DNA of 64,000 nt from Darksidea phi (taxonomy: Eukaryota > Ascomycota > Dothideomycetes > Pleosporales > Lentitheciaceae). How positions within the stretch are numbered: the first letter of the stretch is position 1; every line of letters starts with the position of its first letter. The stretch spans positions 79,652 to 143,651 of the forward strand of contig JASJFT010000114.1 in the NCBI GenBank assembly GCA_030770425.1, given 5' to 3'. A program made the translations under genes and the position numbers. The notes under the pieces were generated by a model, which was given only the letters and a program-made list of their open reading frames with translations, did no database searches and was not told the origin of the DNA. This document shows, in pieces, positions 35,201-44,797 of the stretch.

Positions 35201-35388
35201 AGGGTAGTATCACACCGCAGGAGAGCGAGCGCTTCTTCAACAATATTCGCCAGAGGATCCAAACTGGGGATATTCGCATGATTAGGACGGTATTGCAGGA
35301 TTTTACCGCAAGTTATAGGAGGAGGAATGTTGCACCGCGTGAGGGGCTGGGTAGGCTAGAAGCCAGCCGGTTTAGGTTCTCGGGATAG
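32235..35388 (+). CDS. MTR10: Nuclear import receptor, Mtr10/transportin-SR type
   Basis: This is a 969-aa importin-beta-family karyopherin. The yeast homologue imports the mRNA shuttling protein Npl3 and takes part in tRNA traffic; animal transportin-SR imports SR splicing factors. I read five exons: 32235-32360, 32415-32507, 32553-32831, 32932-33022 and 33068-35388. The N-terminal importin-type helices contain KEQAHQFLEQFQKS, SNSVDAAAKLFAATTLKGK and LRETIMRNL, followed by alpha-helical HEAT-like repeats through the whole length. Conserved blocks include FKFWYDL near residue 335 and FFRLAADMTLYFP. Intron branch points (CTAAC) are clear upstream of exon 3. The C-terminus (RRRNVAPREGLG) matches the family tail. 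Confidence 0.92.
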
Positions 35389-35880
35389 GTACTCTTAATT
35401 GTTCCGGGACTGGGTGATCGGATGAGGTAGATGGGTTGGGGTGGGGGATTATGGCGTAGATAGGATACTAGTATGTTATGGAACGTGGGAGGGGTGTTTG
35501 TAGTGGATGTAGATATCTAACCTTGGTAGCATGAACGATAGCAGAGGTATGTTTGGGCATTTGCATGGCGGATATTTGGATGGGATGGGAGGGTAGCATA
35601 AGGCGCGGACGAAGTAGCGTGGGGTTTCAGACGGCGCTTTCTAGATACCGGCATGCTTTCTCTTTGCAATCAAGCTTTACTTTGCAACGAACTTTGTGTG
35701 TTTCATTACGGAAGGTATCAGTACGTTGCGTGGCTGTTTGTAGATGGTATTGCTAACGTACGGCAGTGGAGCTGCTTTAGATGAAGAGTGGCGCTATTCA
35801 TCTCCTATTCGCCTTAAGTTTGTATAAGTTTAGTGGCGGGTAATACTAACACTTCACCCCTGCCTATACAACATTTAGTC
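35389..35880. other. 3' flank of importin gene, no gene
   Basis: G/T-rich immediately after the stop, then AT-richer. Nothing coding is supported. Confidence 0.45.
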
Positions 35881-35920
35881 AGTCCCTACAAAGGAGACTC
35901 CCACTGTGCAAATTCAAACA
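35881..35920 (+). repeat. Dispersed inverted-repeat motif, copy 3
   Basis: About 34 of 41 positions match the 11021 copy, including GAGACTCCCACTG and GCAAAT, and similarity runs on into an AAAC-rich tail. Confidence 0.55.
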
Positions 35921-36600
35921 AATAAGATTTTGGTCTGCACACGGGGTAGTGGAGAAAACGGTACTATAGCTGCAAGAGTGTGAACTCACACCCCCGGTGG
36001 CCTATAATAGAAGTCTATCTTGCAGGTCGAAAAGTAAGAGTATAATTCTCTAGAGTGTCCGGACATTCAGCACCCACCCAATTGCTGCCAAACCTCCTAG
36101 TAATGGGCGGTATTGTACCGCGTTCCCAATAGTGGCGCCTCAAAGCCTTCTGTCTTGCGTGTCGAGGACCCAAGGGTATAATACTCTAGGTATCTGCGCT
36201 GTAAGCTAATTATAGGAATATGATAACGTTCGGGTACTAAGTGCCAACCAGTCCATCGTTGCTGAATATCCTGGTCATGGGCGATATAGTGAAGTCGGAG
36301 GGAAGCACAGAGTACAACAAAAAGAAATACGTAAGAGGAGAAAGCCGCTTGAAAGTTACAGGCGCATGGGGGTAGCAGTTATATGTGGAAGATGGAAATC
36401 CTCCCGAGTGACTTGAGAGCTAATATCTCAGTACAAAGTTCGAGTGATTTAAAAGGTTTTGTAACGAGAACGCCTGAAGGTTATTACTTTGTCTGCATAT
36501 AGGTTTATTGTTTCAAATTATGACTTGAGTCAGTATTATGTTTTTGCTTGTTTACAACTAACGATAGGAAATGCACCTTTGTTGTATTTAGTATTTGTTG

Positions 36601-36642
36601 GGATTTGCACCAGGAGTCACTTTTGTAAGGTCCGCGCGAAAC
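36601..36642 (-). repeat. Dispersed inverted-repeat motif, copy 4
   Basis: Read on the minus strand, it shares GCGGACCTTACAAAAG and GTGCAAATCC with the 11021 copy. Confidence 0.55.
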
Positions 36643-36916
36643 ACAGGTTGAAATGATCATATCATATTTATTGAACTTTTCTTGAAATGTAGACAAGGAT
36701 CTAGGTATGACACGACTAGTCAACGGATAATAAAGGGCTATAAAGGCATGGAATAAGCGGCGAAAGCCAACACCATAACGAACCCCTCGCTATGCAAAAG
36801 AAACACCAGAATAAGAAACAAAATGCTCCAGTCCGTACCCTCACTCAATTTAATACAATTCGTGACTGCTACCTTGCTCTTCCAGCACGGAACAAGGCGA
36901 CCGGAGGAAAAGGAAA

Positions 36917-38554
36917 TTATGCTTCCTGCTGCTGCATAATGGCATGATGCTTCTCTTCATCCGCATCAGCACGTGCCACGGCAAAGCTGCTGCGCACCTT
37001 CATATCTGCCTTTGTCTTCGTCATCAATGCATCGCGGATATCCTGCTTACTCCTGCCCATCCAGCCTTCAAAGCTCTTGTGGCTCAACGGATAGATTGGC
37101 ATGTTGCCCATGCTCTTGAAGAACTCGTGTGGCTTGGGCGCAGGATTGCTCATGATATAATCAAGGTCGCACTCAAGCTCCATGCAATAGGTTTCCAGGG
37201 GCAGATCGTTTACGTCCATGCCAAAGGGGTTTTCGATCTCGCGGCCGATGGCGGCAATGCCGAGGATGATGTAGGCGGCGAAGATGCAACCCGGGATGGT
37301 GACCCAGCGGAGCTCTTTCCAGAGCTGGAACGGAAGCATCATGACGTAGACCCAGGTTATTTGCGAGATGGCGATCGAGTAGGCGATGGGAAGGGGGGTT
37401 TGGAGGACACGTTCTACACCGATAAGGACTTCGTTCAGCTGGACAATCGAGGTGACTGTTTCCATGTTAGAGATTGAAACTGTTCGTCGGGGAGAATGGG
37501 CAAAAGGCTTACTAGCTTGATTCTGGTACAGGCTGACCTTGAGCGTCTCATTGTCGATTATGCTCTGGACGTAGGCAGACAGGTGGTTGAGGATTTCAAG
37601 AGGCAAGTTTCCGAGCGGCTTCTTGGAGCGCTTGATCCTCTTGCGAGGGTTGGACTCGGCGAAGGTGACGCCCAGATATTCGCCTACTGCCTTGACCTTG
37701 CCGTGCTTGTTTGCCTTGGGAATATCGGCTTCGGCGGCTTTGGCGAAGGTTTCGAGGTACTCGACGCGTGCTTTGAGGTCATTGTATTCGATACCGGGCT
37801 CGAAGCGGAGCTTGTGCAAGACGGCGCGGGAAAAGGCGACAATTAGGTTGAGTGCTGAGCTGTGTGTGCGTTAGCATCGAGGGTATTCAGAGCTGACGCA
37901 GATTGGAACTCGTACATCTTTTGCAGCAAATCCTCCTTGCCAAGGTCGCCCTCACGTTCAAGGGCGTGGACCCAGATCGTCCTCGCCAGGTTCTGACCGA
38001 CGAACTGTAGCTGAGACCAGTATTTGCGACCCTCAGTGTACCGCTCATATGCGGACGAGGTACGGAACGAGATTGCCAGACCGACGACGAAACCGAGAAC
38101 TGTGAGTAGGAGAGTGCTCACACCGAGATTGTGCCATTTTTCGCAGATTACGGTAATGAGGGACGACCATGCCGCAACTACGAACAGGGGAACGATCATC
38201 TTAGGGAGCACGGAGCCGTGCATACGGAGGAAGAAAGGCCACTTGGAATGCTTCTCCATGTCGCGGGGACCAACCTAGGATTCGTCAGTCTGACCGTGTT
38301 GGGCTTGAGGCTGTGAAGATACTCACGAAGTAGTCCCCGGCATCGAGAGACTTGTCGGTATGCTTCCGCGAAGGCGGCTGGTAGGTGGTTTTCCTCGCCC
38401 GCCATGAACGGGGGGACATGGGCGCGTCATTGCTCTCTCTACCGCTGCTCACCGAAGGCACCTCAATTGCTGAAGGCTGGAGCATCCTCTTGGTGCCGTA
38501 GGTGGCATCGGTGCCATAGGTAGCATCAGTACCGCTGGAAGAAGGGCCGGCCAT
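36917..38554 (-). CDS. Bestrophin-like (UPF0187/RFP-TM) anion channel
   Basis: This is a 490-aa membrane protein of the bestrophin/UPF0187 family, predicted to conduct chloride or other anions; the membrane it sits in is unknown. I read four exons: 38554-38327, 38274-37916, 37859-37513 and 37455-36917. Hydrophobic helices lie in MIVPLFVVAAWSSLITVI, LLLTVLGFVVGLAISF, IAISQITWVYVMMLPFQLW and TIPGCIFAAYIILGIAAI. Family marks are FRTSSAYERYTEGRKYW, LNEVLIGVERVLQTPLPIAYSI and GREIENPFGMDVNDLPL. The N-terminal ~75 residues are Ser/Arg-rich with a doubled DATYGT repeat. The ~90-residue C-terminal tail is charged. The third intron (37456-37512) is 57 bases with no stop in frame, so retention would add 19 residues. 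Confidence 0.9.
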
Positions 38555-40038
38555 TGTGCACTTTCTTGCAGATCTCAATTGAAGGTATAGAACTGTCCAG
38601 CAGTCGGGAGTCTCTCTCTCGGCAAACAACGAGTATCAATTATGGAGACAAAGCCGGGGTCAGTGAGGGTTGCTCCGACTTTTAAGGAGAAAAGTGGCGA
38701 CAAAGGAGGGACAGCGAAACGCTCAAGGGACAACAAGTGATGGTTTGGAAAGACAGACGGGCAGAGGAAGGATATACCGGGGAAAGATTTTCAGCGATGC
38801 AGCGACATGTGCGGGCAACCCCGTGGTGTCCCGACGCGCACAGGTATGAAGCTGCGGGTCCATGGTCCCAAAACGGTGTAAGCGTCTGCCATAACGCCCC
38901 CTGCATCACCATGCCCCTGAGGGAGGCGTTGCGGTGAGCCAATTACGGAGCAAGTTGTTGGACACGGCTGCGCTCCTGTTGCAGCAAGGGCTCAGCAGGA
39001 GACTTGTTTCACCAAACACCCAGGGGTGCCAAGCCCGAGTCGTGCGCCGCGCTGGCTCCTCAGTCAGCCTTCGCTCCCTGGCCCGTTCCTTTTTTTAGCC
39101 CCCAAAAAAGCGTTTTGGGACAATGGGCAGATGAACAACGTTATCCATCTGCTTGCAAAGTGGCTGTCTGCTGTCCTCGTGCTCGAAAGGTTGGGGGCCG
39201 TGGCTGCAACGAAGGAGTGCAGAGCGCATGAGAGATCATCGCACCAAACAGTGGGTGAATGTTGGATCAGCAGGTCTAGAATCGTGAGCCATAAAAAAGA
39301 GGCCAGGAACGTGTCTCTCCGCGTGCCGAGCCCGCTCCCATCGAGATGAGCCAACAGGAATGTCTCGCGGGGAAGGGATGGCTGTCCTTTCATCAAAGCG
39401 ACAGGGGCCGCCGCATCGGGAACCGCCTCATGTGTCAATTTCCCCATGCCGGCTAGCTTGCGCTGTGGGTGTCAGCTCGGAGATACCGTGTTGTTGTCTG
39501 ACGGGAGATTTTACCGCACTTACAGTGTATAGGAGAGGCAAAATAGACGGTGAGCGGCGGTGGAGCTTCCGGGGGATTCCCAATGGTGATTACTTGCAGG
39601 GTGAGAAGTAGGTATTTTTACCGCTGCAGTTGGGCTGTGCTACCTGTCTCTACGGGCGGTGGATTCGGCTTGGCCACGATACGGTAAAGGCCAGGTAGCA
39701 CACCGAGCCCTTCTAGAAGCGCGGGAGATGTGGTCAAGACGAAAGAGCAAGATGTCTCGCACAAGTCGCAAATGGCCCGTTACTCCACGTGTAGTTCCCA
39801 CCGTGGAAGCTATGTGCAAATCGGCGGTTTGGGGCTTTTGCGCACCTTTCACGAGCCACGGAGCTTCCAGCCAGGTCATCTCGATATGTCGCGTGTGAGT
39901 CAAGGAGCAAGCCACGTGATCAGTTCCGTCGCTCTGGGACAGCAGATGACGAGGCTGTCATTGAACACGACGTCGCATCGCGCACGCTCCGATTACAACT
40001 ACGTTTTGAATACCTACAACATCCCAATTCTACTTCCG
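38555..40038. other. Intergenic, no gene seen
   Basis: This interval holds the promoter of the bestrophin-like gene and the 3' flank of the next gene. CACGTG occurs at about 39787 and 39914. No supportable coding region. Confidence 0.4.
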
Positions 40039-41007
40039 CTACCTTGCCCTCGCAGCCAACCTCCGTCCCTCGGCCCGTCCTCGTTCAAGTTCCAGCCGCA
40101 GCTCCCTTACCCTCCACACCTCTCCATCCACGCAAACACTCACTCTCTCGATTCTTTCCAACAAAACCTGATACAGACTAGCCTTGTAACTCTCCGCCTT
40201 CCAGATCTTATTCCACACATCCACCAACTCTCTCGCTACGCTTTTCGGATGCACGACTCCCGCTCCTGTCGCGTTGGCGGGGAAGTCTTCGCCGAGGTAT
40301 TGTGAAGGAGGAAGACCGGGAGGTGGAACGACGTTGAGGACGAGTTCGTCAATGGTGATCATGCAAGCCGTCACGTGTCGAGTGTTTGGATTCGATAGAT
40401 CAGGCCCATGTTCCAGCAGTCTCTTCAACGCCGCGCAAATGGCCCAGGACGTTCGATCAGGCGAACTCGTATTGCGAAGCCACTTCGCAGACCGGTCCCC
40501 CGCAAGCCTCACATCGACCGAGAGTTTAGATAACCGTGTGCTCGAAGTGCGACACGCCACATATTCATGAGGAACCATCCGCCAACGCCACTTCAACCAC
40601 TTCTCCGTCCAGCCGGACATAAACCCATCTTTCGCTCCCTTTGAGCCATACGTCGTTTTTACCAGCGGCATCGCAAGCCATGTAAAGTAATGGAAACTCT
40701 CGTCCTCGGCGATACAATCCAGCTTGGCCTTCAACGCTCCCCCTCTCTCCACACGCCGAATCGCTTCGGTCATCTCAGCATTGATCTGCCGGTTGCAGCG
40801 CAGTAGATTCGCGCATGTCCGCGGTATGCTTGATTGCGAGTACGCACATCCATACTCGCCGGTAACAATACTCTGCGGCGAAGAAATGCGGCGAAAGCGG
40901 AACAGCCACTGCGCTTCTCCTAGCGTTGGTAGTGCGCGTTCCCACAGTACCAGCTCTTGATAGACCAGATCTCTAAGCTCGCGGGGTATCTGTAGAAATG
41001 CGACCAT
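40039..41007 (-). CDS. F-box-like hypothetical protein
   Basis: This is an intronless 322-aa protein of a type common in Pezizomycotina. The start MVAFLQIPRELRDLVYQELV resembles the leading helices of F-box-like proteins (PxELRxxVY). CNRQINAEM, a common continuation in these proteins, follows. The rest is helical with many Trp and Arg and no recognised catalytic motif. The tail is Arg-rich. An in-frame ATG at 41388 would add 127 residues, but that extension has no F-box-like or other recognisable sequence, so I prefer 41007. A role as a ubiquitin-ligase adaptor is inference from the leader only. Confidence 0.65.
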   Translation of the reverse strand: MVAFLQIPRELRDLVYQELVLWERALPTLGEAQWLFRFRRISSPQSIVTGEYGCAYSQSSIPRTCANLLRCNRQINAEMTEAIRRVERGGALKAKLDCIAEDESFHYFTWLAMPLVKTTYGSKGAKDGFMSGWTEKWLKWRWRMVPHEYVACRTSSTRLSKLSVDVRLAGDRSAKWLRNTSSPDRTSWAICAALKRLLEHGPDLSNPNTRHVTACMITIDELVLNVVPPPGLPPSQYLGEDFPANATGAGVVHPKSVARELVDVWNKIWKAESYKASLYQVLLERIERVSVCVDGEVWRVRELRLELERGRAEGRRLAARAR

Positions 41008-42071
41008 TGTGTCTGATTCCTTTCCTTTTCTTGCAGCGAGATTGCACTTCCCGCAAGAGCCTCGGAACCTTTCTTTGTTCGCTTCCGTCCGGGTCCCGTG
41101 GAAGTGGCAAAAAGCGGAATATGCAGGTAGGCCCCCCGCAGTCCGTAACATCAAACGACCGCCTTGGTCGTGTGCGCTGTACGTGTCTGTTTCAGAAATG
41201 CAGATGCGTCTCAGAACTCGTTTGATCAATTGCGCCTTGCGAATGCGTTTCGGATGGTTCGGTGACCTCGGGAATGTCGCCTCATATAAACGAGGCGTGA
41301 TGTGCGCTGCAGGGCAATTTATCTCTCGCTGACTGTGCCGCTCAGCGTTCGATCGGTAATTGCAAATTCGGGCAGACTGGTCTTTCATTCTTAAAGACAG
41401 GGTGGGCTTTACTTCTGTAGATGTTCAAACCGTAGTCAGCGCCTTCAATATTCTGCCCCTGGAATGGTCTGAAAAAGGACGAGTGGGAAAAGGTCCAATT
41501 TCGCTTCTTCGCGGATATGATTGGGTTCTCATCTGAAGCGGGGCGTGCAAAGCCGAAAGTTTTAAGTAACCAGGTAAAGATCCTCGTTTGAACTTAGTAG
41601 CTACGCCTGTATTAAAACAACAGTATCTTCTATCAAAGCCGTACGATGCCAAACTACTGCCGTCTGAACAGGAGCCACTTCCTAAGTCTGTGTAAATGAT
41701 GTCTGCCATCTCTACCTAGCCCGCATATACTTTAGGCGGTTGTGCTTTTCCCAGTCGGTTAATTTGGAAGGCGAAGAATTCGTCAGCATATTTTCTCATT
41801 CCCAAAATCTAGCCCAACCTTTCCCCCCCTCCGTCTCCAGAGATTTCCGTGTTGAGAGTTACTTTTCGGTGTTTCGATAGCGCAGGCTTGTCTCATAAAT
41901 CAGCCGCGCCGCGAATGAGTTCACGCTAGACTCGCTAGTTTCGCGCTAAAAACTCTTTTTAACTCCTAGTTGTCTCGATAAGGAAATTAGAGAGTTGCAT
42001 ATAGCTCTCGTGATACATTGAGCTCTGTGTCTAGACTTGTTCTTGTAATCATCTTACGGCACTGCATATAT
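41008..42071. other. Intergenic between divergent F-box-like genes
   Basis: No gene is supported. The sequence becomes AT-rich from about 41.7 kb, leading into the promoter of the next gene. Confidence 0.45.
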
Positions 42072-42110
42072 CACGTGTAGTATTTCACGTGCGTTGCTAG
42101 TGCTTATATA
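42072..42110 (+). promoter_or_regulatory. Two CACGTG E-boxes and a TATA box
   Basis: CACGTG stands at 42072-42077 and 42086-42091, and TATATA at 42105-42110, about 95 bases upstream of the F-box gene start. CACGTG is bound by bHLH regulators; which one acts here is unknown. Confidence 0.4.
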
Positions 42111-42204
42111 GGTGCCCCACCGGAGCGTTACTAGTTCCCTTTCAACACTCACTCAACGGTATTAAGCAAACCCGTGGAGGGAAGATACGATTACAGAGTA
42201 TTAG

Positions 42205-43134
42205 ATGGCTGGGAAGAGCCCAGTCCGCCTCCAGCTCACGACGCTCCCGGTCGAGCTCCTCCTCAGGATCTACGAAGTGCTTCCGGCATTCATCGACGCT
42301 CTCAGGTTACGCGCAACATGTCATACCCTACACGGCGTGTGGACAGATCACCGAACTTCAATCGTCAACGAAATTGTCCTCAATCAGTTCGAGTGCTATC
42401 CTTATGCCCGACAGCTTCTCGCAAATCGACGGTATGGTGTGCCACTGGACCGGAGAGATCTGTCTGATCGCGACTTGTCCAAACTGTTACGAAATGCAAG
42501 GCGGGTCGAGGAAGTCATTACGAATATTGAGCAGAAATTGGTTCCTGGGCTAAAACGTAAGTCTCTAGTACACGATGCAGCACGCGCTATTATTAGCAGG
42601 CATTCTAACCTTCTGATAGTCGACGGCCTGCCTGAGGGTAAAAGAAGTACCATCTACGGAGGAAACGATGTGCATCCCTCTACCTTAACGCCCACTGAAC
42701 GCCTTCGTGTAATTCGAGCATGCTATCAGATATGGAACTTGACGTACTGCCGAGATGATACCCTCAAGGCAAAGATATACGCCTTGCGGCCTAGGGAATT
42801 GTTTTATTTTGCCGAACTTACTGAGTGGGCCCGTCTCACAAATTTTCCGACTCAAGATAGATGGGACTTGTTCCAAATCTCCAAGGCTAAAAGGAGGGCG
42901 CTTCACAAACTCTACTTTGATACATATGGGTGCGAGGCACCGGTTTTTCAAGGTATACTAGGTTACGATGATCCTGTATACTTGTTCGTGATCTGGGATC
43001 ACTGGCAAGACAACCTGAAGAGCCTTATCTGTAGAAGACCATTATCGAATCTAAGATGGGACGTGCGAGATAAGATGCTAGAGCATTTATGGGATTATGA
43101 GCCTGGAGACGAGTTGCTTATTGTAGAAGACTAG
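42205..43134 (+). CDS. F-box domain protein
   Basis: The N-terminus (about residues 9-45, LTTLPVELLLRIYEVL and ALRLRATCHTLHGVW) fits an F-box, which would link a substrate to an SCF ubiquitin ligase. The rest is of a kind frequent in Dothideomycete F-box families and has no recognised substrate domain. The frame is open throughout (309 aa). However, 42557-42619 has strong intron signals: GTAAGT donor, TCTAAC branch point and GATAG acceptor, 63 bases long. Removing it gives join 42205-42556 and 42620-43134, 288 aa, in the same frame. I cannot tell whether both forms are made. The acidic C-terminus ends DELLIVED. Confidence 0.72.
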   Translation: MAGKSPVRLQLTTLPVELLLRIYEVLPAFIDALRLRATCHTLHGVWTDHRTSIVNEIVLNQFECYPYARQLLANRRYGVPLDRRDLSDRDLSKLLRNARRVEEVITNIEQKLVPGLKRKSLVHDAARAIISRHSNLLIVDGLPEGKRSTIYGGNDVHPSTLTPTERLRVIRACYQIWNLTYCRDDTLKAKIYALRPRELFYFAELTEWARLTNFPTQDRWDLFQISKAKRRALHKLYFDTYGCEAPVFQGILGYDDPVYLFVIWDHWQDNLKSLICRRPLSNLRWDVRDKMLEHLWDYEPGDELLIVED

Positions 43135-43563
43135 ATAAGCGGCACCAAGAATGCAAGGGGAACGGCACCTCTTGTACAAAAGAATAGGTACTGGCATCCA
43201 TCTATATTACCTTTTGTTGACTTCATACTCTAACTTCAGAGCAATATTGACTACCTAAACTGGCGGGACGATTGATGCTACAAAACATCTTACAACCTCC
43301 TCAACGCTCTCAGGTATCAATGCACAGCAATATTACGTTCATAGAATGCTATCTAGAGCTCAACACTGCCAACTATATCATTCTATTCGCTTGTTGCTCA
43401 ACGCTACCGATACCAACACAATACAGGCACTCCAAGCGCAAGATGCTGCGTGCTCACAAAAGAGCACCGGTGCAACCGCCAAAGCCCACTTATTCCCTAT
43501 CACCAACAGCTATCCTCCATATGCCATTATATGCCCGACACGCTCCAAGAGGGCATGTTAAAG
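43135..43563. other. Convergent intergenic interval
   Basis: The F-box gene and the permease gene end toward each other here. No gene is seen; 3' untranslated regions are expected. Confidence 0.5.
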
Positions 43564-44797
43564 TTAAGCTGTCTTATCCGCAATCCTCTCCGAAGCACCT
43601 TTGATGAGACCCGAAAGATCACCAACTGCACGTATACGTTAGCTCAGACCACACCATCACCTTCTCGACCTTTGCTTACCAGGCAACGAAAACGGAAAGT
43701 CCAAACTCGCCAACATGATAGCCGCAAATATCCACCACCCAAAGATACACGTAATGAAGGCAAAAGCGCCACCTGCGGTCTGCAACCTGGTCGCTAGGGC
43801 AACATTGCCATTATTGAGTTGGAGATATGCACCGCTGAGCATGGTGAATGCTAGGACTAGAGTGAAGAATATCATAAAGAAGCAAATGTTTGTGCGGATG
43901 GAACAGACGAGGTAGACGAGGCACATGATGCCCATGGAGATGAAGAAGAAAGCTGTCCAAAAGTTAGTTGCTTGTACAAGGAACGAGGGCTTGCATGCGA
44001 AGGTGTCTACGTACCGAAGCCGGAGCGGAAGCCGATGGTGTTCAATCCTTCGGCGAGGTTGTTTGGATCCGTCGAGTACGCGCCGAAAGCGTTGGTCTCG
44101 GGTGTTAGGGTCGCTGCGAAGCCAAGCCAAAAGGCCCCAAAGGAGCCAAAAACCACGAATGGAAAGGTGTTTCCGATGATCCACTAAGCTGGAGTATCAA
44201 TACTGACTTGTAAAGTGACGCCGATAATCGAAGGAGGGAAGGGAGACAAACCTCACCGAGCGATCCAAGAATCATTAGAAGGCCACCAAAGAAGCAGTAT
44301 GTGCCAGTTCCAGATGCGCCGTTGTTGCCTGCGCCCCTCCAGCCCATGAGAGCCCAGCTCAAGGGGGTGAGCGAGAGCAGAAAACCGATGAGAGCACTAC
44401 TCGAATGAGCACAGGGTTTCCAAGCTGTAAATGCAGTTATGGGCTGCCTACAGTGGAGTGGGATTGCCAAATGTCTTGCGCAGGTCTCCCTTTACGTTCG
44501 TCTGAGGAGAAAGGTAAAGTTTCTCGAACAGTTCTGGGCTGATGGAGATGCTGCCTGCCGTCCGAATCTTCCTCAATGCGCTCTCAGAGTCATGGCCAAT
44601 GTCTAGGTACTGGGGAGAGTCATTGTACGGGTTGCCTATGGCCGGTCAGTTTTGGCCTAAGAGGAGCCCGAGCAGGGGGCTGTACCATTCCGGCTGAAGT
44701 CTTTCTCCAGAGGTGCATCATCCGTGTTAAGCATGGGTACAGTGAGGTTCTCGTTGTTCAAAGTCCGTTCCTGGAGACTTGCGTGGTTGTGTGACAT
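43564..44797 (-). CDS. GPR1/FUN34/YaaH-family acetate permease
   Basis: This is a 314-aa plasma-membrane carrier of the AceTr family, whose fungal members (Ady2, AcpA) take up acetate with protons and some of which export ammonium. I read six exons: 44797-44686, 44635-44452, 44396-44252, 44183-44015, 43952-43680 and 43625-43564. The N-terminal ~90 residues are hydrophilic. FGNPTPL carries the family NP motif just before the first helix. Six hydrophobic helices follow, including the pair with NTFPFVVFGSFGAFWL and FFFISMGIMCLVYLV. The last exon adds GDLSGLIKGASERIADKTA, a tail shared by mould homologues; reading past its intron would give a wrong Lys/Arg-rich end. Substrate is inferred from the family. 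Confidence 0.92.

Larger units (their letters stand above)
35881..36642. mobile_element. Probable decayed repeat element bounded by inverted motifs
   Basis: The interval is bounded by a plus-strand copy (35881-35920) and a minus-strand copy (36601-36642) of the motif also found at 9.6 and 11.0 kb. The inside is AT-rich, has no long frame, and contains a degenerate internal duplication (about 36028-36115 against 36164-36290). Differences among copies are often C/T or G/A changes, which would fit repeat-induced point mutation, but four short copies are too few to prove it. Class of element unknown; no transposase visible. Confidence 0.4.

Noticed and set aside
41008..41388. Upstream in-frame extension of the F-box-like protein to the ATG at 41388
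   Set aside because: The added 127 residues look like translated leader, and the conserved leader motif starts right at the 41007 ATG.
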